Assembly (NCBI RefSeq): GCF_003568665.1
Contig: NZ_QXMH01000006.1
Coordinates: 90,629-154,628 of the forward strand
Length of the DNA: 64,000 bases
Reading direction: 5' to 3'
Origin: Chitinophaga alhagiae
GTDB lineage: Bacteria; Bacteroidota; Bacteroidia; Chitinophagales; Chitinophagaceae
The stretch's first letter is position 1. Every line of letters begins with the position of its first letter. The notes beneath the pieces are model-generated. The model saw nothing but the letters and a program-made list of their open reading frames with translations. It did not search any database and had not been told where the DNA came from. Positions 18,624 through 27,823 of the stretch are shown here, piece by piece. Both the position numbers and the translations under genes were made by a program.

Positions 18624-19541
18624 ATGAAAAGAAACTCTACTCTTCGTTTACTTTTAATAGTTTGCATGGCTTCATTGCCCAATTTACTTCAAGCACAGGG
18701 CTTTGATAAAAACATGCCTCCGCAGGACCCGCTGCTGACCTCCTATTTCCAGAACCGGTACCTGGTCAATCCCGCTATGGCGGGCGCGGACTCCGGCCTG
18801 AACATCAACATCGGTTACCGGAAGCAATGGAAAGAGGTAACGGACGCGCCTGTTACATTTGCGCTTACGGGAGACTACCGCCTTGGCAAAAGCATGGGGA
18901 TCGGTTTAACCGTTCTGAATGACCAGGCCGGCGTGCTGAAACAAAACCGTGTGGCCCTCACCTATGCCTACCATGTGGAACTAAGTGAAGAAGAGGACCT
19001 GCATATAGGCGTTACCGGTGCAATAGACAACCGGCATATAGAAAAACGCAAGAACGCCCCGCAAGACCCTTATGTGGATGAATTTAACAATAAAGGGAAC
19101 GAGTTCCAGGCAGACCTTGGCGTAGCCTATACCAATGAGAAGCTGACCCTGCAGGCGTCTCTGCCCAACCTGACGCGCACGTTCAGGAATACGGATGAGG
19201 TGGAACCGCGCAGCAGTCCCAGCTTTTTTGCCTCCGCTTCTTACAAGCTCGGTACCAAATGCCCGCAGATCAATTCCGTTGAGCCGCTGGTGGCTTTCCG
19301 CGCCGTGAAGGGATACAAGGCCGTAGCCGATGTGGGCGCCAAGGTGAACTTCTACCGTAATACGGTGAACATGTTTGCGCTGTACCACTCCAACAACGCC
19401 GTATCTGCCGGGGTGGGCTTCCAGTTCAAGAACTCTATTGAAGTGCAGGCCAGCTACACTTCGCAAACCGCAAATGTACAAGGGAATATGAATATTGATG
19501 GAAATTTTGGTTTAGGTATCAAGATCCGGCTTTTTAAATAA
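18624..19541 (+). CDS. PorP/SprF-family type IX-associated membrane protein
   Basis: The 305-residue protein has a signal peptide ending near LLQAQ, then the family hallmark QDPLLTSYFQNRYLVNPAMAG. The rest is a beta-barrel ending IKIRLFK. PorP/SprF proteins are outer-membrane partners of type IX secretion, often anchoring cell-surface adhesins such as SprB-type proteins. No large adhesin or other T9SS gene is adjacent, so this may be a stand-alone paralogue. It has its own promoter and a shared terminator. Confidence 0.88.
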   Translation: MKRNSTLRLLLIVCMASLPNLLQAQGFDKNMPPQDPLLTSYFQNRYLVNPAMAGADSGLNINIGYRKQWKEVTDAPVTFALTGDYRLGKSMGIGLTVLNDQAGVLKQNRVALTYAYHVELSEEEDLHIGVTGAIDNRHIEKRKNAPQDPYVDEFNNKGNEFQADLGVAYTNEKLTLQASLPNLTRTFRNTDEVEPRSSPSFFASASYKLGTKCPQINSVEPLVAFRAVKGYKAVADVGAKVNFYRNTVNMFALYHSNNAVSAGVGFQFKNSIEVQASYTSQTANVQGNMNIDGNFGLGIKIRLFK

Positions 19542-19581
19542 GATACTACCCCTCAAAAATATGGTCCGCTGCTGAAAATTG

Positions 19582-19620
19582 AAGGGTGCTTCCTGTTCTG
19601 CAACATTGGAAGCACCCTTT
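19582..19620. terminator. bidirectional terminator
   Basis: GGGTGCTTCC (19584-19593) pairs with GGAAGCACCC (19608-19617), with A-rich and T-rich flanks. It lies between two convergent genes and can serve both. Confidence 0.8.
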
Positions 19621-19641
19621 CCCGATTATGGCAATTGTTGG

Positions 19642-20508
19642 TTAATGACTCCCGTTTACGGGTGGCGAGAACGGATCTATCCAGGGATAGAACGGCACCA
19701 GTGAGCCCGGCTCCAGGCTGCCGGCGTCTGTACTGTGGCAGATGAACCCGTCTGCATGCGCGGCGGCGGCCACCTCGGCGTTCCTGGAAAAATGCAGCCC
19801 CCTGATCTTCAACCCGTTCTTGTTCACCATGGCCGCCGGCACAAACTCGTCCAGCACGCTGACCGCAGACCTGTTTTCCGAAAAGGGCAGCAGCCAGGGT
19901 TTCAGGGCCGGCAGCTGCCAACAGGCGCGGATATACGATTCCAGGAACAGCTTGCCGCCCACCTGCACCCCGAAAGTATTGGACGGCAGCACCATCACCC
20001 TGGTTTTGGTAGGGCTGTAACCCAGCCAGAAAGATTTAAAAGGTTTTGCCCGTACTTTGTGGAACACCTGCTCCACTTCCAGCTCCTGTAATATTTTGAG
20101 TACGCCTTCTTCTCCGCATATCACCAGCAGGTCTGTTTCCAGCCCCTCCCTGATGGCATTTTCCAAAGCCGCGGGCTGCGCCGGTACCCTTTCATTCACG
20201 GTCGGCAGAATGGTATATTGCTTCAGCAAGGTGTTTAGCGTATAGTTATTGGCCGCTTCCTCCCCCAGGTTGAGAACGGTGATGCGGGGCGGCCGGTGTA
20301 CTTTCAGCGCGCCGGCGCCTTCAGACATCAACAGGGCCATATGCTGAAAGTTGATGCGGGTGCCGGCATCCAGCAACGGCTTCCCTTCCGGCGTAACCAG
20401 CGGCTCAGACAATACCCTGCCAACGGCGTGCTCCGGCAGCACCTGTTCTGTTCCCCAACTGGTCCGGCAGGCCGCGATCTGTTGAATGGCGGCGGTAACA
20501 CTGATCAT
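19642..20508 (-). CDS. short MoeA-like molybdopterin-binding protein
   Basis: The 288-residue product starts MISVTAAIQQIAACRTSWGTEQV, like MoeA, followed by the GRVLSEPLVTPEGKPLLDAGT segment and the RPPRITVLNLGEE stretch that opens the MPT-binding domain. Later segments (VICGEEGVLKILQ, KPFKSFWLGY, VLPSNTFGVQVGGKLF) match MoeA positions. MoeA inserts molybdenum into molybdopterin, but normal MoeA is about 400 residues; here domain 2 is much reduced and the GGxS motif reads as CGEEG. No other molybdenum-cofactor gene is near. It may be a divergent paralogue with another role. The start at 20508 aligns with the family. Confidence 0.65.
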   Translation of the reverse strand: MISVTAAIQQIAACRTSWGTEQVLPEHAVGRVLSEPLVTPEGKPLLDAGTRINFQHMALLMSEGAGALKVHRPPRITVLNLGEEAANNYTLNTLLKQYTILPTVNERVPAQPAALENAIREGLETDLLVICGEEGVLKILQELEVEQVFHKVRAKPFKSFWLGYSPTKTRVMVLPSNTFGVQVGGKLFLESYIRACWQLPALKPWLLPFSENRSAVSVLDEFVPAAMVNKNGLKIRGLHFSRNAEVAAAAHADGFICHSTDAGSLEPGSLVPFYPWIDPFSPPVNGSH

Positions 20509-20553
20509 GAGCCACAATGTTTTGCGTACAGGATAAAGACAAATCGGCCTAAA

Positions 20554-20621
20554 AACCGGAGGGTTCCTTCACGGCTTTCACATGCATGCAGGAATTGGGG
20601 CCGCTGGGAGACCCTCCGGTT
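20554..20621. repeat. long-loop inverted repeat
   Basis: AACCGGAGGGT (20554-20564) and its exact complement ACCCTCCGGTT (20611-20621) flank a 46-nt loop, in the 346-bp gap between the MoeA-like gene and the sigma factor. It could be a leader structure for either gene. The rest of the gap is AT-rich with no gene seen. Confidence 0.5.
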
Positions 20622-20821
20622 ACTGAATAAATAATATTATTAATATTTACATACCAACTTTACTGACCGTAAAATACAAAAACACGCTATTATTTATCCG
20701 TTTTATAGATAAAAATAACCAGAATCTCCTAAAAACAACCATACTGCCATCAAAAATACACATGTTCTGATCTGATAACATGATCTGTTTTTTATTTATG
20801 AAATTTTTATGTTCAAATGAA

Positions 20822-20829
20822 TATTTTTG
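20822..20829 (+). promoter_or_regulatory. probable -7 element of the ECF sigma gene
   Basis: TATTTTTG fits TAnnTTTG, 25 bp before the sigma-factor ATG. Confidence 0.4.
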
Positions 20830-20854
20830 TTCCATCGCCAAAACATAGCCACGT

Positions 20855-21412
20855 ATGTATAAACTATCGAACGAAGAGATCCTGGTATTGATGCAGCAGG
20901 GCGATGAGGCTGCATTTGAAGAACTTTATAACCGCTACTGGAAAAAGTTATACAATGCCATCTACAGCAGAACAAGGTCTGTGGAATGGTCTGAAAGCAT
21001 TGTGCAGGATTTTTTCACCAGCCTTTGGTTGAAACGCAGCAAGCTGAAGATCAGCAGCTCTTTTGAAGCGTACGCTTTTACCGCCGTGCGCTACCATCTC
21101 TTCCATTATATCCAGAAAGAAGTTATCAGGAAAAAATACAGCGAATCGCTGAAAGCCCAGCCCGTGCGTGATACCAATTTCACGGAGGAAATGGTGCTGG
21201 CCAACGATCTCAGCAACAACCTCTCAAAGGCCATTACCCAGCTGCCGGAAAAGTGCCGCTCCGTATTTGAATTGAGCCGCCACTCGCATAAAACCAACCG
21301 GGAAATTGCGGAAGAACTGGGAATTTCCGAAAAGACCGTAGAAAACCACCTCACCCGCGCCCTGAAGTACCTCCGCCTGAACCTCAAGGAAATGTTCCTG
21401 TTCCTTTTTTGA
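20855..21412 (+). CDS. ECF-type RNA polymerase sigma factor
   Basis: The 185-residue protein has the sigma region 2 (FEELYNRYWKKLYNAIYS, then the EWSESIVQDFFTSLW core-binding and -10 recognition part) and sigma region 4 (KCRSVFELSRHSHKTNREIAEELGISEKTVENHLTRAL, shown here in two parts: the helix-turn-helix is near residues 140-170). It belongs to the FecI-like group used by Bacteroidota utilization loci. It is followed by a FecR anti-sigma gene and a SusC with an STN domain, so it probably switches on the locus when substrate binds at the surface. Confidence 0.93.
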   Translation: MYKLSNEEILVLMQQGDEAAFEELYNRYWKKLYNAIYSRTRSVEWSESIVQDFFTSLWLKRSKLKISSSFEAYAFTAVRYHLFHYIQKEVIRKKYSESLKAQPVRDTNFTEEMVLANDLSNNLSKAITQLPEKCRSVFELSRHSHKTNREIAEELGISEKTVENHLTRALKYLRLNLKEMFLFLF

Positions 21413-21504
21413 TCTCCTCCTGCCCTTCCAGAAAAAAAATTTTGACCCGCTTTGGGGGTAAGTGTGTTTTGAACGGACATACTATCAAACACCGCAACCC
21501 GAAA

Positions 21505-22488
21505 ATGAAAAACGAAATACCATACGGGCTTATAGAAAAATACCTTCAGCAGCAATGTACGGCTGAGGAAGAACAGGCACTGTATGACTGGTACGATGCC
21601 CTGGAATCTGGAGAAGGGCTTGACGAGACACTCCCCCTTTCCAGCCAGCAGGCATTGCAGGAACGGATGAGAGGCCGGATACGGGCAAACATCACAGAAG
21701 CGGAGCAGCGCGTTTACAAGCGCCAGGCCACCGTCAGGCGTTTGGCCTATGTACTGTCTGGCGCGGCCGCGGTACTGGCGCTGGCCTTCGGCACGCGGTG
21801 GCTGATAAAAGACGGCCCGGCGGTACCGGGCGCCGGCATTACCGGCGAGATATCCATTTCCAACACTACCGCGGGCATGCATAAACAAATGCTGCCAGAC
21901 AGCAGCATTGTCTGGCTCAGCCCCAACTCCCGCCTGGAATACCCGCAGCAGTTCAGCGGCAACGCCCGCCAGCTGAAAATGACGGGTGAAGCGTTTTTCC
22001 AGGTAAAGGAAGACGCCCGCCGCCCTTTTATCATTTATAGCAACGGCATTGTGACAAAGGTGCTGGGTACCAGTTTCCGGATCAGATCTTTCGAAAATGC
22101 CCCCACAGAAGTGGCTGTGGCCACAGGCAAGGTGTCTGTTGCCATTGAAGGGGATAACCGTTCGGAAAAGCTCGTGCTGCCGGACCAGCACATTACCTAT
22201 AAACCGGGGAGCAAGCAGCTGGACATGGACTCCTCCGCCGCCGCATCCATGCTCATATGGCAGAAAGCCGGCCTTTCATTCAGCAACACCCCTGTCAGCA
22301 AAGTTATTAAAGCGCTCAACCAGCAGTTTGGCGTACAGATATTACTGAAAGATGAATCTACCGCGGCATATTTGCTCAACGCGGATTTCACCGGCCAAAA
22401 TCTTCCCGATATTCTAGACATGATGCAAACATCCCTGAATATCACTTATGAATTACAAGGCAACCAAATCATTTTCTTCAAAAAATAA
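21505..22488 (+). CDS. FecR-family anti-sigma factor
   Basis: The 327-residue protein has a cytoplasmic N-terminal part (MKNEIPYGLIEKYLQQQCTA, the DUF4880-like anti-sigma region), one membrane helix (about 80-98, LAYVLSGAAAVLALAFGTRW), and a periplasmic FecR domain (about 125-225) followed by a DUF4974/STN-like C-terminal domain (about 260-327). It holds the upstream ECF sigma factor inactive until signalled by the STN domain of the SusC partner. The start at 21505 is chosen from family alignment; the open frame upstream is not supported. Confidence 0.93.
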   Translation: MKNEIPYGLIEKYLQQQCTAEEEQALYDWYDALESGEGLDETLPLSSQQALQERMRGRIRANITEAEQRVYKRQATVRRLAYVLSGAAAVLALAFGTRWLIKDGPAVPGAGITGEISISNTTAGMHKQMLPDSSIVWLSPNSRLEYPQQFSGNARQLKMTGEAFFQVKEDARRPFIIYSNGIVTKVLGTSFRIRSFENAPTEVAVATGKVSVAIEGDNRSEKLVLPDQHITYKPGSKQLDMDSSAAASMLIWQKAGLSFSNTPVSKVIKALNQQFGVQILLKDESTAAYLLNADFTGQNLPDILDMMQTSLNITYELQGNQIIFFKK

Positions 22489-22531
22489 TAAACCGTGATA
22501 ACGTAACTAACTAACCGGAAAAAAAGAAAAA

Positions 22532-22565
22532 ACGGCCTGAAAGTGAGTCAGCACCTTCAGACCGT
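22532..22565 (+). repeat. hairpin in the fecR-susC gap
   Basis: A 14-bp stem (22532-22545 with 22552-22565, two G-T type mismatches) lies 88 bp upstream of susC. No T run follows, so it may be an RNA leader structure or a weak terminator. Confidence 0.45.
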
Positions 22566-22653
22566 TACAGGCAACCACCCTGAGTGAACACATTGGCGTG
22601 TGAAGGGAGATTGCTATGTCTCAGTTTTTTAACAAAATGAAACACTCCAAGTT

Positions 22654-25600
22654 ATGAAATTTAATTTACAAACTCGCGTCAACTGGTGTAAAATCATGAG
22701 AATCACCTTTAGCCAGCTATTGATAGCGTTCACCTTTACCAGCTTTACCTATGCGCATACGGCAGACGGACAGGCCATTCTTGACCGCCAGGTAGACCTT
22801 TCGGTTCAGAGCATCAGCCTGGACCAGGTGTTGAAAAAACTGGAAAGATCGGCAGATGTCAAATTCATATACAGTAACAATATTATTGACGCCAGCCAGA
22901 AAGTAACGCTGAACGCACAGGGAGAAGTGCTCAAAGTAGTACTGGACAGGCTGCTGCTGCCAAAAAAGATCCGGTACAGGGTAGTTAACGACTGCATAGC
23001 GCTGAGCTATGAGGCGCTAGACGCTCCCGTGCGGGCGCCGGTGCCTGAACTGCGGGAAACCATTGCCCCCGCCGCTCCCCTGGTGATCGTTAACGGCAAC
23101 GTAACAGACCCTTCCGGCACCATGCTGGTGGGCGTTACCGTACAAGCAAAAAAAGGCAAAAAAGGAACCGTTACAGACGCCAGCGGACGGTATTCCCTGG
23201 ATGTGCCCAACCTGAACGATACCCTGATATTTACCTACGTGGGCCACAACCGCCAGGAAATCCCCCTGGCCGGCAGGGCTACGGTAGACATTGTGATGGA
23301 GCCCATTTCACAATCGCTGAACGATGTAGTGGTAGTAGGTTACGGTACGCAAAAGCGGAAAGACCTCACCGGCTCCATCAGCACCGTCAGCTCCGGCGTT
23401 ATAGAGCGCGGCAACCCGGTAAGCCCCCTGCAGGCATTGCAGGGCCAGGCGGCGGGGGTTAACATTGCAAAAACCAGCAGCCTGCCCGGCACAGATTTCC
23501 AGATAGACATCCGCGGCCTCGGCTCTATCAATTATGACAATGCGCCCCTGGTGGTGATAGACGGTAACATGGGCGGCGATCTCAACAGCCTGAACCCCAG
23601 TGATATTGCGTCCATAGATGTGCTGAAAGACGCCTCCGCCACCGCCATCTACGGGTCTCGCGGCGCTAACGGCGTGATCATCGTTACCACCAAACAGGGT
23701 ATTGCAGGCACCATCCGCATTACCTATGATGCCTACGTAGGCATGCGCAAGGCCGCTCACCTGCCCGCCATGCAAAACGCGCAGGAATGGGTAAAAGCCA
23801 ATCCCACTGCCGTTCTTACCAGTACCGAAAAGGCCCTGGTAGACGCCGGCAAATCTACGGACTGGATAGACCTCATTACCCGCCCCGCCATGCAGACCAA
23901 CCATGTACTGGCTGCTTCCGGCGGCACTGAAAAAGTGAACTACTACTTTTCCGCCGGCTACCTCAACCAGGACGGTATTGCCCGCGGCATCAACTATAAA
24001 AGATATACGCTGAACGGCAACATCACCACGCAGATCAACAAAGTGCTGAAAGCCGGCTTCAATACCAACTTTGCGTACAGCGTGCAGAACACCGGTTCCC
24101 TGGAAACCATCCGCTCCGCCTACCGCGCGCGCCCTACCGGCGTGTCTTATTACGATGAAGTGCTGAACCCCTCAGAAAGCACCGATGTAGACTTTAAAGG
24201 TTATGCGCTCTGGATGGGCATTAACGACCACCAGGTATTGAACCCGCTGGTAGAGTCTTATGACGGTAACCAGCTGCTGGAAACCAAGCAATCCCGTTTC
24301 AACGCCAGGGGCTTTGTAGAACTGACGCCGTTGAAAGGCCTCTCTATCCGCTCTTCCCTTTCTACTTTCGTGTATGGTACTGGCATTGGGGACTACCGTG
24401 GTACCTTTACCAAGGCCAACCTGGGCTCCGCCAAACCCACGGCCTCACACGAAACGCAGTCACAAACATCCTATACGCTGGATAACCTGGTTACCTACAA
24501 GCTGAACGTGTCCAAACACAGCCTGAACATCACCGCCCTGCAAAGCGCCTATAAAAGAAGGGACGAGCAGTATATGATATCCGTAAAAGACCTGCCGTAC
24601 GAATCAGGCTGGCACAACCTCGGCTCCGCCGGCACCATTGTGGGCATCAACAGCGACCTGTCTGAAAGAGCGCTGCTCTCCTACATGGGCCGCGTCAACT
24701 ATGGCTGGAAAGACCGGTACCTCCTCACCCTTACCGGCCGCTGGGACGGCGCCTCCCAACTGGCGCCCGGGCACAAGTGGGGTTTCTTCCCCTCCGCCGC
24801 GCTGGCATGGAGAGTGATCGAAGAGCCCTTTGTAAATAACCTCGGCGTTTTTTCCGATCTGAAGCTCAGGGTCAGCTACGGCCTGGTGGGCAACAATGTG
24901 GTACCGCCATATGGTACCAAGTCTACACTCAACAACACCAACTATGACTTTGGCGGCGCCTCCGCTTTCGGTTTTGCCCCCGCCAACATTGCCAACCAGC
25001 AACTGGGCTGGGAAAAGAGCAGAGAAGCGAATATCGGCCTCAACATCGGGTTCCTGAAAGGAAGGATACTGGCAGACATCGACCTCTATAAAAGAAATAC
25101 GCTTGACCTGATCATGAAACAACAGCTGCCCACCTCCACCGGCTTCAGCAACGTAACCTCCAACATCGGCAAGGTACAGAACAAGGGTGTGGAAGTGGCG
25201 CTGAACACGGTAAACCTGCAAACCAAACATTTCAGGTGGAGGACCACCATCAACTTCTCCGCCAACAGGAACGAAATACTGGAACTGTATGGCGGCGGCG
25301 TTACGGCAGACATCGGCAACAGCCTCTTTGTTGGCCACCCGCTCAGGTCTAATTACGATTACCAGCTGGCAGGCATCTGGCAGCTGGCAGACTCCGTGCT
25401 GTCCAAACAATACAACCAGAAAGCCGGTACCGTACGGGTGGTAGACCAGAATAACGATGGAAAAATTACGGCAGACGAAGACCGTGTGATACTCGGCTCG
25501 CAGCAGCCGAAATGGATGGCCGGCATTCTCAACTCCTTTACTTACAAGAACTGGGACCTTTCCTTCATGGTATACACCCGCCAGGGCGCGCAATACAGGA

Positions 25601-25968
25601 ATGCCATGGTGGCCGGCACCATGGGCGAGATCGGGAAAGGCCGCTACAATGCGCTGGCACTGAATTACTGGACGCCGGAAAATCCCACCAACGATTATTA
25701 CGGGCTCAACAATGCCGGCCCTTACCGCTCCGCCATTTTCTATAACGACGCCACTTACTGGCGCGTAACGGATATTACGCTGGGCTATGTGGTGCCGCCG
25801 GCCGCGCTGAAAAAGATAAAGCTCAATAGTGTAAGGTTGTACGGCCAGGTGATGAACCCCTTCGTATTCACGAAGTTCATCAGCTTTGACCCGGAATACA
25901 ATTCCAGCACCTATAAAGACGACCTTCCGTCTGTCAATTTCACATTTGGTCTTAACGCATCGTTCTGA
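22654..25968 (+). CDS. SusC-like TonB-dependent transporter with STN domain
   Basis: This 1,104-residue outer-membrane transporter imports glycan fragments with its SusD lid, powered by TonB. After the signal region come an STN domain (about 50-115, LSVQSISLDQVLKKLERSAD...), a carboxypeptidase-regulatory-like domain (about 145-225), the plug with the usual NDVVVVGYGTQKRKDLTGS (about 224-242), and the barrel ending PSVNFTFGLNASF. The STN domain is the part that contacts FecR, so this transporter likely also signals substrate presence to the upstream sigma/anti-sigma pair. Confidence 0.96.
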   Translation: MKFNLQTRVNWCKIMRITFSQLLIAFTFTSFTYAHTADGQAILDRQVDLSVQSISLDQVLKKLERSADVKFIYSNNIIDASQKVTLNAQGEVLKVVLDRLLLPKKIRYRVVNDCIALSYEALDAPVRAPVPELRETIAPAAPLVIVNGNVTDPSGTMLVGVTVQAKKGKKGTVTDASGRYSLDVPNLNDTLIFTYVGHNRQEIPLAGRATVDIVMEPISQSLNDVVVVGYGTQKRKDLTGSISTVSSGVIERGNPVSPLQALQGQAAGVNIAKTSSLPGTDFQIDIRGLGSINYDNAPLVVIDGNMGGDLNSLNPSDIASIDVLKDASATAIYGSRGANGVIIVTTKQGIAGTIRITYDAYVGMRKAAHLPAMQNAQEWVKANPTAVLTSTEKALVDAGKSTDWIDLITRPAMQTNHVLAASGGTEKVNYYFSAGYLNQDGIARGINYKRYTLNGNITTQINKVLKAGFNTNFAYSVQNTGSLETIRSAYRARPTGVSYYDEVLNPSESTDVDFKGYALWMGINDHQVLNPLVESYDGNQLLETKQSRFNARGFVELTPLKGLSIRSSLSTFVYGTGIGDYRGTFTKANLGSAKPTASHETQSQTSYTLDNLVTYKLNVSKHSLNITALQSAYKRRDEQYMISVKDLPYESGWHNLGSAGTIVGINSDLSERALLSYMGRVNYGWKDRYLLTLTGRWDGASQLAPGHKWGFFPSAALAWRVIEEPFVNNLGVFSDLKLRVSYGLVGNNVVPPYGTKSTLNNTNYDFGGASAFGFAPANIANQQLGWEKSREANIGLNIGFLKGRILADIDLYKRNTLDLIMKQQLPTSTGFSNVTSNIGKVQNKGVEVALNTVNLQTKHFRWRTTINFSANRNEILELYGGGVTADIGNSLFVGHPLRSNYDYQLAGIWQLADSVLSKQYNQKAGTVRVVDQNNDGKITADEDRVILGSQQPKWMAGILNSFTYKNWDLSFMVYTRQGAQYRNAMVAGTMGEIGKGRYNALALNYWTPENPTNDYYGLNNAGPYRSAIFYNDATYWRVTDITLGYVVPPAALKKIKLNSVRLYGQVMNPFVFTKFISFDPEYNSSTYKDDLPSVNFTFGLNASF

Positions 25969-25996
25969 TCCGCTTTATTAAATTCAAAAGCAACAC

Positions 25997-27823
25997 ATGA
26001 AACTGTATAATAAAACTTTGATCGTATTGGCCGGCATGATGCTGGGAGGCGCCGGCTGCAAGGATTTTCTCAACGAAGTATCCGTTTCCGTCACTACCTC
26101 TGATTCGTATTATGCTACCGCCAACGGTTACAACGACCTGGTGAAATCCTGCTACCCGCTGTGGAGGACCATCATCCAGGAGCGTGACCTGGTGCTGCAA
26201 GGCACAGACATGTTCACCAATCAACGTTGGGACGGCACTGCCGGCGTACAGAACGCCGAGAACGCCTACGATGCAACGCTCAATGCAACACTGCCTTCCC
26301 TGCAGTCGTTATGGACACTCCTGTACCAGGAAATAGGCCGCTGCAATACCGCGGTTTCCCGCGCGGCCAATGTGCAGGAAATGCCGGAAGACCAGCTGCA
26401 GGTGCGGCTGGCCGAAGCAAAATTTCTCCGCGCGCTGGCCTACTTCTACCTGGTGCAGCAATGGGGAGATGTGCCCATGCCGCTGACGGAAACGGTATCT
26501 CCTTCCAAAGACGCTACCAGGGTAGCTGCCGCCACTATTTACGCCCAGATCATCAAAGACCTGGAAGAAGCGGAGAACGTACTGCCGCCCACGGCGTCTG
26601 ACTATGGCCGCGCCACCAAAGGCGCCGCCCAGTTCCTGCTGGCGCGCGTACACCTCACCAGGGGCTGGAACTTCAAACAATCGCTCGGCGGCAGCAATGC
26701 GGATTTCCAGCAAGCGCTCTCTTATGCGGACAAGATCATTGCCGCCTATCCCCTGGCCGCCAAATACAGCGACCTGTTCCCGCAGCATTCCAAAAACCCT
26801 TTGCTGCAAGGCAACCCGGTACAAAACGACAAGAACGCGGAGATAGTCTTTGCCGTACAATACAGCAGCAACATTCTCACCAACGAAAATCCCGGCACCG
26901 GTACCGTCACCACGGTGGGCAACAATGCCCACTCCATTTTCGGCGGGCAGGTGGAAACGGTGCCCGGCAACCTGGGCAGGACCAGTGACTATAACCGCAA
27001 CCAGGAAAAACAGACGGTAACGCCCGCCATGTACCGCATGTATGATCCCCGGCTGGACAGCCGGTATAGCTGGAATTTCGTGTCCGCCCAATATGCGCTG
27101 AAAGACCAGAACGGTTTCAAACCTGTGAAAGCAGACAACTCCATCACTATAGATATCAAGAAAGGAGATACGGTGATATACTTCCGGCCCTGGAATGACC
27201 CTGCGCCGCTGTCTGAAAAAGGCATAGACGTGGGCGGCACCAAACATTATGCGGTATATAATGTGCCGGACTACAGCGAGAACACCACTGCTACCGGCTT
27301 CAACGATCCCTACATCCACCCGATGATGTGGAAGTTCTGGCAACCCAACATAGAGTACGGTGATGCCTTCGGCACGCTTGACCAGATCCTCTTCCGTTCA
27401 GCGGAAGCCTACCTCATTGCCGCGGAAGCCCTTGTAAAAGGCGCTACCAGCGGCGCGCTGGGCGGTGCGGAAGTATATTACAACCGGGTGCTTGACAGGG
27501 CGCTGGGCGCCAATGCAGGCATCGATCCCTACCGGGCAAAAGAGCCTGGCCAGCTCAACGCTCTCGATTCTGTTCACTACCGCGCCACGGCCGCCACTAT
27601 CAGCATAGACATGATCCTGGATGAACGGGCAAGGGAATTGCTGGGAGAAAACATGCGCTGGTACGATCTCAAGCGGACGGAAAAATTGATTGAACGCACA
27701 AAAGCCATGAACCCGTGGACGAACCTGCGTGGCGAACTGCAGGACCACCACCTGCTGCGCCCCATCCCGCAGAACGAAATAGACCTCTCCTCTCCCACCA
27801 TTCCGCAAAACAAAGGTTATTGA
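25997..27823 (+). CDS. SusD/RagB-family glycan-binding lipoprotein
   Basis: The 608-residue protein has a lipoprotein signal ending GGAGC21 and the helical SusD/RagB fold: an N-terminal tetratricopeptide-like part (YYATANGYNDLVKSCY, then ALAYFYLVQQWGDVP) and the C-terminal domain containing DERARELLGENMRWYDLKRT. SusD proteins form the lid over SusC and capture oligosaccharides. It is 28 bp downstream of susC and overlaps the next start by one base. Confidence 0.96.
   Translation: MKLYNKTLIVLAGMMLGGAGCKDFLNEVSVSVTTSDSYYATANGYNDLVKSCYPLWRTIIQERDLVLQGTDMFTNQRWDGTAGVQNAENAYDATLNATLPSLQSLWTLLYQEIGRCNTAVSRAANVQEMPEDQLQVRLAEAKFLRALAYFYLVQQWGDVPMPLTETVSPSKDATRVAAATIYAQIIKDLEEAENVLPPTASDYGRATKGAAQFLLARVHLTRGWNFKQSLGGSNADFQQALSYADKIIAAYPLAAKYSDLFPQHSKNPLLQGNPVQNDKNAEIVFAVQYSSNILTNENPGTGTVTTVGNNAHSIFGGQVETVPGNLGRTSDYNRNQEKQTVTPAMYRMYDPRLDSRYSWNFVSAQYALKDQNGFKPVKADNSITIDIKKGDTVIYFRPWNDPAPLSEKGIDVGGTKHYAVYNVPDYSENTTATGFNDPYIHPMMWKFWQPNIEYGDAFGTLDQILFRSAEAYLIAAEALVKGATSGALGGAEVYYNRVLDRALGANAGIDPYRAKEPGQLNALDSVHYRATAATISIDMILDERARELLGENMRWYDLKRTEKLIERTKAMNPWTNLRGELQDHHLLRPIPQNEIDLSSPTIPQNKGY

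Noticed and set aside
20554..20621. A known riboswitch upstream of the sigma factor
   Set aside because: Only one long-loop stem is visible, with no conserved riboswitch core that I can recognise.
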